From NCBI RefSeq assembly GCF_000832125.1, contig NZ_JPRK01000008.1:186001-250000 (forward strand): a stretch of DNA of 64,000 nt, given 5' to 3'. Position 1 is the stretch's first letter; each line of letters opens with the position of its first letter. Positions 53,225-60,554 of this stretch are shown here, in pieces. Source of the DNA: Flavobacterium hibernum (lineage in GTDB: Bacteria; Bacteroidota; Bacteroidia; Flavobacteriales; Flavobacteriaceae). A model generated the notes under the pieces. The model was given only the letters and a program-made list of their open reading frames with translations. It was not told where the DNA came from and made no database searches. The position numbers and the translations under genes were made by a program.

Positions 53225-55327
53225 TTATTTTACAGAAATAGCAACTCCGCCACTAGATGCCAGTTTTTGCTTTAATTTGGTTTTACTGTTTACTGTTATT
53301 TTTCGAATGTTGTACGATTGCGGATTCGTTTTGTAATCTGCAGTTTTTCCATCTTCATAAATTATTGCTGTGTATGATTTCCCCGCAGGTAGAAAACTAA
53401 AATCAATTGTTGCCGTGCGTGAATTTTCATCTGTAATCCCGCCTACAAACCATTCTTGCTTTCCTTTAGTTTTTCTTGCAATAGTAATATAGTCGCCTGG
53501 TTCTGCTTCAAGAATATAAGTTTCATCCCAATCTAATGCTACATCTTTAATAAACTGAAACGCATCATTAAAACGTAAATAATTCTCAGGTAAATCGGCA
53601 GCCATTTGCAGCGGACTGTACATTGTTACATATAGAGCCAATTGTTTTACTAATGTTGTACTTAACTTATTCTTTTTAGATCCGTAAACCGACAAATCTC
53701 CCTGAAAAATCCCTGGTGTATAATCCATCGGGCCACCCATTAATCTTGTAAAAGGTAAAATTGTTGTATGATCTGGATGAATTCCTTCCATAGATTCAAA
53801 CTCAGTTCCTCTTGCTGATTCCTGAGCAAACCAGTTTGGATAAGTACGATGTAACCCTGTAGGTCGAACTGCTTCATGAGAATCTACCATGATTTTGTGT
53901 TTGGCAGCTTCTTTTGCAACATAAGTATAATGATTAACCATTTGCTGTCCGTCGTGATGTTCTCCTCTTGGAATTATTGGCCCAACATAACCTGTTTTCA
54001 CTGCGTTATATTTATTGTCTACCATAAAATTTAATGCGTCATTTAATTGTCGCTCATACTCTGAAGTCGAAGATGTAGTTTCATGATGCATGATAATTTT
54101 CACATTCTTTTTAGCAGCGTAATCGCTTAAATCTTTTACATCAAAATCCGGATATGCTTTTGTAAAACTATAAATGCGTTCTTTCTTAAAAGCTGTATTG
54201 TCTTCCCAACCTTCATTCCATCCTTCGACCAAAACGGCATCAAAACCATTTGTTGCAGCAAAATCTATATATTCTTTTACGTGCTTAGTATTCGCCCCGT
54301 GAGTTTTATTTGGCTTTAATTGCGAAAAATCAGTTTTCCCAATAACAACATCCTGATTGTCTGAATATGCCCAAGTCGATCCTCCACCGGTAAAATATTC
54401 CCACCAAACACCAATATATTTTACAGGCTTAATCCAAGAAGTATCTTCAAAATCGCAAGGCTCATTTAAATTTAAAATCATTTTTGAAGTTAAAATTTTG
54501 CGCGCATCATCGCTCACAACAATTGTTCTCCAAGGCGTAAAACTTCCGGTTTGAATATATCCTTTATTTCCAACTGCATCAGGAACAAGGTGCGAACTCA
54601 TCGAATATGTTTTATCATCTACATTCAAACACATTGCGGGATAATTTTTTAAAGCTGCTTCGTGAATATTAATGTAAAGTCCCTCATTGGTCTTCATCAT
54701 TAAGGGCGTTTGAGTTGCCAAATTTTTAATGGTTGCCTGTGCCGCAAGCGGAACATGGGTTGCATTATAAACCAAAGATTGCATCTCTGATATTTTAGAA
54801 GTTGTATAACTATATTCGTTGGTATCATAATCTCCCGGAATCCAAAAAAGTTTATGATCGCCAGTCAGGTTAAACTCTGTTGTTTCTTCCTGAATAACAA
54901 AATGACGTAAATTATCCTGTACTGGAAATTCGTATCTAAAACCTAGACCATCGTTAAACAAACGGAAATAAATAGATACTTTTCGTTTACTTTTTTCTTG
55001 TACAAGATCGGCCTTTAATTCATTGTATTGATTTTGAATTTCTTTTTGCTCTCCTAAAACAGGTTTCCAAGTGCTGTTTTCTGATTGGAATTTTGTTGCC
55101 GCAATTTGAAAACCTTGATTAAGCATTATATCAGATTTTAAAACAAAACCTAACTTGCTTTCTTTAATTACTTCTTTTTTCTTGTAGTTTAGAGAATAAG
55201 TTGGAACCCCCTCTTTATTGAGTTGGAATGTTAGTGTCAAATTTCCATCGGGCGATTTTAATTCCTGAGCATTTACAAATGCATTCGAAACGACAATAAA
55301 AAGACAGAGTAAAAGTATATTTTTCAT
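53225..55327 (-). CDS. glycoside hydrolase family 97 protein
   Basis: A 700-residue exported protein (LFIVVSNAFVNAQ). GH97 features: N-terminal beta domain (LKSPDGNLTLTFQLNKEG), barrel with KYIGVWWEYFTGGGSTWAYS, GFDAVLVEGWNEGWED, KIIMHHETTSSTSEYERQL, IMVDSHEAVRPTGLHRTYPN and ESMEGIHPDHTTILPFTRLMGGPMDYTPG, all with conserved Glu/Asp. Members are inverting alpha-glucosidases or retaining alpha-galactosidases; the Glu-rich pattern fits the first. It is under the strongest operator. Confidence 0.9.
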   Translation of the reverse strand: MKNILLLCLFIVVSNAFVNAQELKSPDGNLTLTFQLNKEGVPTYSLNYKKKEVIKESKLGFVLKSDIMLNQGFQIAATKFQSENSTWKPVLGEQKEIQNQYNELKADLVQEKSKRKVSIYFRLFNDGLGFRYEFPVQDNLRHFVIQEETTEFNLTGDHKLFWIPGDYDTNEYSYTTSKISEMQSLVYNATHVPLAAQATIKNLATQTPLMMKTNEGLYINIHEAALKNYPAMCLNVDDKTYSMSSHLVPDAVGNKGYIQTGSFTPWRTIVVSDDARKILTSKMILNLNEPCDFEDTSWIKPVKYIGVWWEYFTGGGSTWAYSDNQDVVIGKTDFSQLKPNKTHGANTKHVKEYIDFAATNGFDAVLVEGWNEGWEDNTAFKKERIYSFTKAYPDFDVKDLSDYAAKKNVKIIMHHETTSSTSEYERQLNDALNFMVDNKYNAVKTGYVGPIIPRGEHHDGQQMVNHYTYVAKEAAKHKIMVDSHEAVRPTGLHRTYPNWFAQESARGTEFESMEGIHPDHTTILPFTRLMGGPMDYTPGIFQGDLSVYGSKKNKLSTTLVKQLALYVTMYSPLQMAADLPENYLRFNDAFQFIKDVALDWDETYILEAEPGDYITIARKTKGKQEWFVGGITDENSRTATIDFSFLPAGKSYTAIIYEDGKTADYKTNPQSYNIRKITVNSKTKLKQKLASSGGVAISVK

Positions 55328-55348
55328 AAATCAAGAAAGTTTCAATAG

Positions 55349-55373
55349 TTGCTAAATCGATTTAGCAAACATA
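55349..55373 (-). promoter_or_regulatory. LacI operator O1 overlapping the GH97 promoter
   Basis: TTGCTAAATCGATTTAGCAA (55349-55368) is a perfect 20-bp palindrome. On the minus strand it overlaps TATGTTTG (55373-55366), a -7 box match, and lies 22 bp before the GH97 start codon, where a repressor would block initiation. Confidence 0.75.
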
Positions 55374-55496
55374 ATAAAATTTATGAAAAGGTTATACTTT
55401 AAAGACTAAAAAACTGCGATTACAAAATTAGCCGTGTTTTTATTGTGAAATTTCTGCGTAAAATTAAGTACAGATTTATTGGAAAATGAGCATAAA

Positions 55497-55524
55497 AAAA
55501 GACCATTCACAGGAACGGTCTTTT
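55497..55524 (-). terminator. hairpin terminator of the 55552 gene
   Basis: AAAAGACC pairs with GGTCTTTT across a short loop, with a T run on the minus strand. It is 28 bp past the stop of the small gene. Confidence 0.6.
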
Positions 55525-55551
55525 AAAAATCTTAAAGCAACATATAAATGC

Positions 55552-55857
55552 TTAAGCCATAAACAAAGCATTTTTGTTATAGTTGTACAAAACCTGATCG
55601 TAAGGTACTAAAGGCGTTGAAACTTTTTCTGACGAAGCATTAAATGTAATTCCGTTATGTTTTCTAAACAAGTAAATTTCTTTTAGACAGTTCGACAAAC
55701 TCTGATGAATTGAGGTTGTAAAAATTGGCAATTGCTTGTCTCCTACCAATAAATCGATTTGATAATTAGAACTACTTTTAGATAAGTTATTCCCAATGAT
55801 TCTTATTGTAAATGTAGTTGGCTTTCCGTATTGTTCACCTTGATACTGTACTACCAT
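55552..55857 (-). CDS. hypothetical protein, 101 aa
   Basis: A soluble, short protein with a strand-rich composition (TTFTIRIIGNNL, YQIDLLVGDKQLPIF) and no signal peptide. No family was recognised. It has its own terminator. Between this gene and 56362 the spacer holds a second terminator and a possible gene fragment. Confidence 0.55.
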   Translation of the reverse strand: MVVQYQGEQYGKPTTFTIRIIGNNLSKSSSNYQIDLLVGDKQLPIFTTSIHQSLSNCLKEIYLFRKHNGITFNASSEKVSTPLVPYDQVLYNYNKNALFMA

Positions 55858-56020
55858 AATTTTATAATTAAAAAGGTTAAATTATTATTTTTTTGTACTT
55901 CAATTTATTTATTGTGCAAAATTGAAGTAATAAAGTTATGCAAAAAAAGTAAATAACTAAAAAATACAATCTAAATTAAATGTTATTTTTTTGATGAAAT
56001 AACATTGTTTTTTAAGCGTA

Positions 56021-56047
56021 AAAAAACCGTAACGAATTACGGCTTTT
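56021..56047 (-). terminator. hairpin terminator with TTCG loop, no intact gene upstream
   Basis: On the minus strand GCCGTAA, loop TTCG, TTACGG and seven T. It would end a transcript coming from the 56112-56213 fragment, but no intact gene lies there. Confidence 0.6.
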
Positions 56048-56111
56048 AAACAATTAACTAAATATATTTAATCATCTATTTGAACGATTGTAAATTCATT
56101 TATAAGCACGA

Positions 56112-56213
56112 TTAATTTGGGGTAACAATTGTAATTTCTTTTTCGGTATTAATTTCTAATAAAAATGGTTTTCCATTTTCATCAGAAATTTGGAATATTT
56201 TCGCTTGGCCAAA
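56112..56213 (-). pseudogene. possible C-terminal gene remnant, 33 codons
   Basis: A minus-strand stop-free stretch, with no start codon, reads AKIFQISDENGKPFLLEINT then KEITIVTPN and stop. It looks protein-like, and a good terminator follows it in the same direction. A TAA precedes it at once, so it could be the end of a deleted gene. The remainder of the 55858-56361 gap shows nothing. Confidence 0.3.
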
Positions 56214-56361
56214 TTATAAATTTTATAGCTATAATACACATAATACCGACAAAGTGTTAATAAATTTTATTTTAACGCTAATTATTTTACAATAAAGTAA
56301 AACTGTTAAATTAGCCGTTTTTTTGTTTAAATTTGATACACTAATCTAAAAACCTCATATT

Positions 56362-56850
56362 ATGGAATTTAACCCTATCGCATTCTTTCTATCGGCACTT
56401 GTAACACTTGTTGTTGGATTTATTTGGTACAATCCAAAAGTGTTTGGAACTATCTGGATGAGAGAAAACAATCTTACTCAAGAAGAACTTAAAACTGGAA
56501 ATATGCTCAAAATATTTGGGTTTACTTACATTTTTTCGTTAATGATTACTGTTATATTAATGGCACTAACTATTCATCAAACGGGCGCAATTGGAATGGT
56601 TGGCGGACCTCCTTTATTAGATACTGCAAAACCATCATTTGCTGCTTTTATGGCAGATTACGGAACTGCTTACCGTACTTTTAAACACGGAGCACTTCAC
56701 GGCTTTATGTCGGGCTTATTTTTTGCTTTTCCTATGATTGGCATTAATGGTTTATTTGAAAGAAAATCATGGAAATACATATTTATTCATGCAGGATACT
56801 GGATTGTTACGCTTACTTTAATGGGTGGTATTATCTGCGGATTTGCATAA
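56362..56850 (+). CDS. DUF1761 membrane protein
   Basis: A 162-residue protein with four TM segments. The opening PIAFFLSALVTLVVGFIWYNPKVFGTIWMREN and the ending YWIVTLTLMGGIICGF match DUF1761. Function unknown. It has its own terminator. Confidence 0.85.
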   Translation: MEFNPIAFFLSALVTLVVGFIWYNPKVFGTIWMRENNLTQEELKTGNMLKIFGFTYIFSLMITVILMALTIHQTGAIGMVGGPPLLDTAKPSFAAFMADYGTAYRTFKHGALHGFMSGLFFAFPMIGINGLFERKSWKYIFIHAGYWIVTLTLMGGIICGFA

Positions 56851-56863
56851 ATCATTTAGTCTG

Positions 56864-56900
56864 AAACTCGTTTGAAATTTTATTTCAAACGAGTTTTTCT
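56864..56900 (+). terminator. terminator of the DUF1761 gene
   Basis: AAACTCGTTTGAAAT pairs exactly with ATTTCAAACGAGTTT over 15 bp with a three-base loop, then TTCTT. Confidence 0.85.
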
Positions 56901-56968
56901 TAATAATAACTTAAACAAACTAAGTTGTTACAAATATTATCTAATTTTGAAGAAATTAGCACACTCTT

Positions 56969-58114
56969 TTGAATACAACTTATTCTTTCGAAATTTACAA
57001 CAACACATCTTTACTGCCTTTAGAATGGAATTCGCTGGCTGTAGATAATATTTTCTTGACCAGAGAATATCTCGAGGTGCTGGAAAACTCGTGTCCTGTA
57101 AATATGATTTGCCATTTTATTGGAATTTTTAACGACGATAAATTAGCAGGAATTGTTATCACTCAATTTTTATTTGCCGAAAGACTTGAATCTTTTGGAG
57201 AACGCGATCAGTGTTTAAAGACTTCTGTACGAAATTTTGCTTTTAAAAATTTTGCTTCTCATGTATTATTTGTCGGCAACAATATGCTTACAGGTCAAAA
57301 TGCTTTTGCTTTTGACCAAAAAGTAAGTCAGACCAAACTGATAAAGACCTTGCATAAAGCAATTAATCAGCTTAAGAAAGACTTGAAAACTAGTGGCAAA
57401 AAAGTTCATATTACAAGTATAAAAGATTTTACATCTGAAGAAATTGAACCTTTGCAAGCTGAATTTAAAAACAATTATACGTTTTCGACTCAGCCAAATA
57501 TGGTTTTTGAAATTAATAAAAACTGGAATTCTGAACAGGATTATATTGATGCCTTATCAAAGAAATATAGAGACCAATACAAACGTGCACGAAAAAAAGC
57601 AGACGGAATAGTTAAACAAAAAATGGGTTTGGCTGATATTAAAAGATATGAAGACGTTATTTACGACTTGTATTTTCATGTAGCCAAGAATGCTCCTTTT
57701 AATACTTTTTTCTTAGCCAGAAATCACTTTAGTTTTTTTAAAGAAATTATGAAAGATGATTTCTTATTTTACGGATATTTTATAGATGAAAAATTAATAG
57801 GTTTCAATACATTGATTAAAAACGGAAATGTAATGGATACTTATTTTTTAGGATATGACGAAACGATTCAGCGTGAAAAAATGCTGTATTTAAACATGTT
57901 ATATGATATGATCGCCTACTCTATTAATCAAGGTTTTTCTGAAATTGTTTTTGCCCGAACTGCTCTTGAAATTAAAAGTTCTGTGGGAGCAAAACCTTTA
58001 AAAATGTACGGACTTATTACACACAGCAATAGTTTAATCAATCATAATATTGCTAAACTGTTCAATTATTTAGAACCTAAAACGGATTGGCAGGAAAGAA
58101 ATCCTTTTAAATAA
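56969..58114 (+). CDS. GNAT/FemAB-like acyltransferase family protein, 381 aa
   Basis: A soluble protein with two halves: residues 1-180, and 190-381 with the segment QYKRARKKADGIVKQKMGLADI and FLARNHFSFFKEIMKDDFLFYGYFIDEKLIGFNTLIKNGNVMDTYFLGYD, a GNAT-like acceptor core. It resembles proteins annotated as GNAT or FemAB-like in Flavobacterium. The start codon is a TTG at 56969 with no ATG nearby upstream, and a TAATTTTG box ends only 20 bp earlier, so the leader is very short. Substrate unknown. Confidence 0.6.
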   Translation: MNTTYSFEIYNNTSLLPLEWNSLAVDNIFLTREYLEVLENSCPVNMICHFIGIFNDDKLAGIVITQFLFAERLESFGERDQCLKTSVRNFAFKNFASHVLFVGNNMLTGQNAFAFDQKVSQTKLIKTLHKAINQLKKDLKTSGKKVHITSIKDFTSEEIEPLQAEFKNNYTFSTQPNMVFEINKNWNSEQDYIDALSKKYRDQYKRARKKADGIVKQKMGLADIKRYEDVIYDLYFHVAKNAPFNTFFLARNHFSFFKEIMKDDFLFYGYFIDEKLIGFNTLIKNGNVMDTYFLGYDETIQREKMLYLNMLYDMIAYSINQGFSEIVFARTALEIKSSVGAKPLKMYGLITHSNSLINHNIAKLFNYLEPKTDWQERNPFK

Positions 58115-58145
58115 AGAGCTTTTACTATAGTTGGTCTGCGCTTTT

Positions 58146-58247
58146 TTGTCATTTCGACGTAGGAGAAATCGCATCCAATATTCTACAAAAATTGACGACT
58201 TTAGAAACGGAATTTCTAGTGTGATTTCTCCTTCGTCGAAATGACAA
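58146..58247. repeat. MITE-like element with 25-bp inverted ends
   Basis: TTGTCATTTCGACGTAGGAG and the next five bases pair with 58223-58247 with one mismatch. The element is 102 bp, non-coding, and of the same class as 27338 and 60249. Confidence 0.75.
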
Positions 58248-58294
58248 TGATTGTGGTTCTTTTGTGCAAAACTTTGTCAAAGTTCAATTTTCAT

Positions 58295-59164
58295 TTACGG
58301 TATCGCAATCTTCATTTGCTTGTGTAAAATATGAATTTCTAAATCAGTTTGTGCACCGCAATACTCTCCATCAATTTGAAAATTAACTGGATAATCTGTT
58401 TTTATTGTGGCTCTATCTGTCGAAATAATCACAATATCGTCTGAGTCAATTGGCATATTTCCCGTGATAATCTTTCCGATTAATAACAAATCGAGGCTTT
58501 TTAAAATTACCAATTCAAATTTCCCGTCGTTCATCGCTCCGTTTGGATTTATGATTACGCCTGTTCCATACTTTTGAGAATTGGCTATAACAATCATTCT
58601 TGCCGTGTGCTCTACAACTTCATTATTGGCTGTTATTGTAGCTACAAAAGGTTCTTCGGATTCTTTTAATGCCGAATAAGCTTGCAATGCATAACCCCAC
58701 AAGCCTCTTAAATTACTTTCTTCGTAATTCTTTACCAAACTAGCATTGACACCAATATCGCTTAAATGAATGCTTTTTTTGCCGTTAATACTAATCATAT
58801 CCATTTCGATATAACTACTTAGAAAGGCAATTTTTAGATTCTCTTCTATTGTAGTTGGTAAATTTAAATCGACAGACAATCCGTTCGCAGAACCGGCAGG
58901 CAAAATCCCAATAATTACATCATATTTTTCCATTGCTTCTGCAACCATTTTTATGGTTCCGTCGCCGCCAGCCACGACAATTCGCTCTGGTTGGTATTCA
59001 TTATAAAGTGATTGTATTTTTTCCTGATCTTTTTTTCCTGTGGTTTCATAAACTTCCAGATGAAAATGATTTGTAGTCGCAAACTCTTGCACTGCATCAA
59101 CTAAATCTGATTTATCCAGATCTCCCGAAATAGGATTTACAACAAATATGATATTCTTTTTCAA
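58295..59164 (-). CDS. diacylglycerol kinase-family lipid kinase
   Basis: A 289-residue protein with DAGK catalytic motifs: IFVVNPISGDLDKSDL, ERIVVAGGDGTIKMVAEAM and IGILPAGSANGLSVDL. The YegS/DgkB-like C-terminal beta domain follows (INGKKSIHLSDIGVNASLV). It probably phosphorylates diacylglycerol or a related lipid. The start is a TTG at 59164. Divergent from the APP1-like gene, which acts on the product, so they may be functionally linked. Confidence 0.9.
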   Translation of the reverse strand: MKKNIIFVVNPISGDLDKSDLVDAVQEFATTNHFHLEVYETTGKKDQEKIQSLYNEYQPERIVVAGGDGTIKMVAEAMEKYDVIIGILPAGSANGLSVDLNLPTTIEENLKIAFLSSYIEMDMISINGKKSIHLSDIGVNASLVKNYEESNLRGLWGYALQAYSALKESEEPFVATITANNEVVEHTARMIVIANSQKYGTGVIINPNGAMNDGKFELVILKSLDLLLIGKIITGNMPIDSDDIVIISTDRATIKTDYPVNFQIDGEYCGAQTDLEIHILHKQMKIAIP

Positions 59165-59230
59165 AATTTAATTTTTAAAGTCAATTAAAATAATTAATTT
59201 ACAGCATCCATCTATAAATATACGCAATTA

Positions 59231-60193
59231 ATGAAACCAATTTTACAATTATATCGAGGTTATGCCAATGAAGAAGAATTAATTGTAATGGGTCATGTTT
59301 TTAAGAGAACGTATGACTATGATTTTCAGAAGAAAAACTTTAAAAATGCAACTTCGATCATTAATCAGTTCAGAATAAAAACGCTTCAAAATTTTGATGT
59401 TTATCTAAAATGTGGCAATCAGGAAATCCACACCAAAACACTGGATGATGGCTATTTTAAATTTTGTATTCCGCTAGAAAAAGAAACTCATTTTGGATGG
59501 ATTCCATACGAAGTTACTATCAAATCTGAAAACGAATCAATTACAGAAAAAGGCACTTTTATAAGACCTCATAAAGGAAAACTCGGAATTATATCTGACA
59601 TTGATGATACTTTTTTGATTTCGCATACGCACAATTTCTTTCGAAAAATATACATTTTACTTTTTAAAAATGTGAATGACCGAAAGGTTTTTAAAGATGT
59701 TGTACCACATTATCAAGCTTTAAGCTCGGCGGGTCGACATAATAAAGAGGAGGAAAATGCTTTTTTTTATGTTTCAAGCAGTGAGTGGAATTTGTACCGA
59801 TTTATTGTGAAATTCACCAAAATACATCACTTACCAAGAGCGGTAATTTTATTAAAAGATATTAAACGAAGTATTGCCGATTTTTTTATGAGCGGACAAG
59901 GGAATCATGATCATAAGTTCGACAAAATTAAACATGTTTTAGAATTTTATCCTAATCTTAAATATGTTTTATTGGGAGATGATTCGCAACATGATCCTAT
60001 TTTATACGAACGTATTTGTAAAATATTTCCCGTTACTGTAAAAGCGGTTTACATTAGGCAAACCGGAAAGAAACAAAAAGAATCAACCAAGACTATTTTG
60101 AAGAATTTAGAAAACTTAGAAGTTGCTGTTTGTTATTATAAAGATAGCAGCGAAGCGATTATGCACTCAAAATCTATTGGGATTATTAAGTAG
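59231..60193 (+). CDS. APP1-type phosphatidate phosphatase-like protein
   Basis: A 320-residue protein with the DUF2183/App1 core: LGIISDIDDTFLISHT with D123-I-D-D126-T (HAD-like nucleophile motif), FYVSSSEWNLYRFIV and YVLLGDDSQHDPILYERI with acidic residues. The first 110 residues form a beta domain, as in other members. APP1-type enzymes remove phosphate from phosphatidic acid. It faces the diacylglycerol kinase-like gene 66 bp away. Confidence 0.85.
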   Translation: MKPILQLYRGYANEEELIVMGHVFKRTYDYDFQKKNFKNATSIINQFRIKTLQNFDVYLKCGNQEIHTKTLDDGYFKFCIPLEKETHFGWIPYEVTIKSENESITEKGTFIRPHKGKLGIISDIDDTFLISHTHNFFRKIYILLFKNVNDRKVFKDVVPHYQALSSAGRHNKEEENAFFYVSSSEWNLYRFIVKFTKIHHLPRAVILLKDIKRSIADFFMSGQGNHDHKFDKIKHVLEFYPNLKYVLLGDDSQHDPILYERICKIFPVTVKAVYIRQTGKKQKESTKTILKNLENLEVAVCYYKDSSEAIMHSKSIGIIK

Positions 60194-60248
60194 TTTATTG
60201 TGATATATGAAATGTGAAAAGTAAGCTAGCTTAGTCGTTTACCGCATT

Positions 60249-60353
60249 TTGTCATCTCGACCGAAGGGAGAGGTCACACACGAAACTCGACAACGATTGG
60301 CTATTTTTCTTGAGGAATTACTTGCGGAGATCCATCGTTCCCCGGGATGACAA
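60249..60353. repeat. MITE-like element with TTGTCATC ends
   Basis: TTGTCATCTCGACCGAAGGG and CGTTCCCCGGGATGACAA-type ends are degenerate inverted repeats, close to those of 27338 and 58146. It lies just after the APP1-like gene. Confidence 0.6.
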
Positions 60354-60401
60354 ATTTTGTGATAAACTTGAAACCTGTAACAAAAAAACGAAACCTTTTT
60401 C

Positions 60402-60546
60402 TAGCCCAGATTGAAGAGGAAAGCCCGTAGCAAAAAAAAATGCATTTCTTGTTGAAAAAAAGCGACTGAAAGAAGCTCTTTATGCAACATTAGAAATGCA
60501 TTTTTTTTGTGAGGACTTGAAACGAAAAGCTGGAAATAGCTCCTAA
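60402..60546 (+). ncRNA. possible Flavo-1 RNA
   Basis: TAGCCCAGATTGAAGAGGAA at the 5' end and GAAACGAAAAGCTGGAAATA with GCTCC at the 3' end match the recurring sequence I associate with the Flavo-1 RNA motif of Bacteroidota. An AATGCATTT/AAATGCATT hairpin (arms about 60448 and 60493) lies between. The function of Flavo-1 is unknown. It sits between two convergent genes, so it is not a leader of either. The name is from memory of the consensus. Confidence 0.5.
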
Positions 60547-60554
60547 ATCAAATA

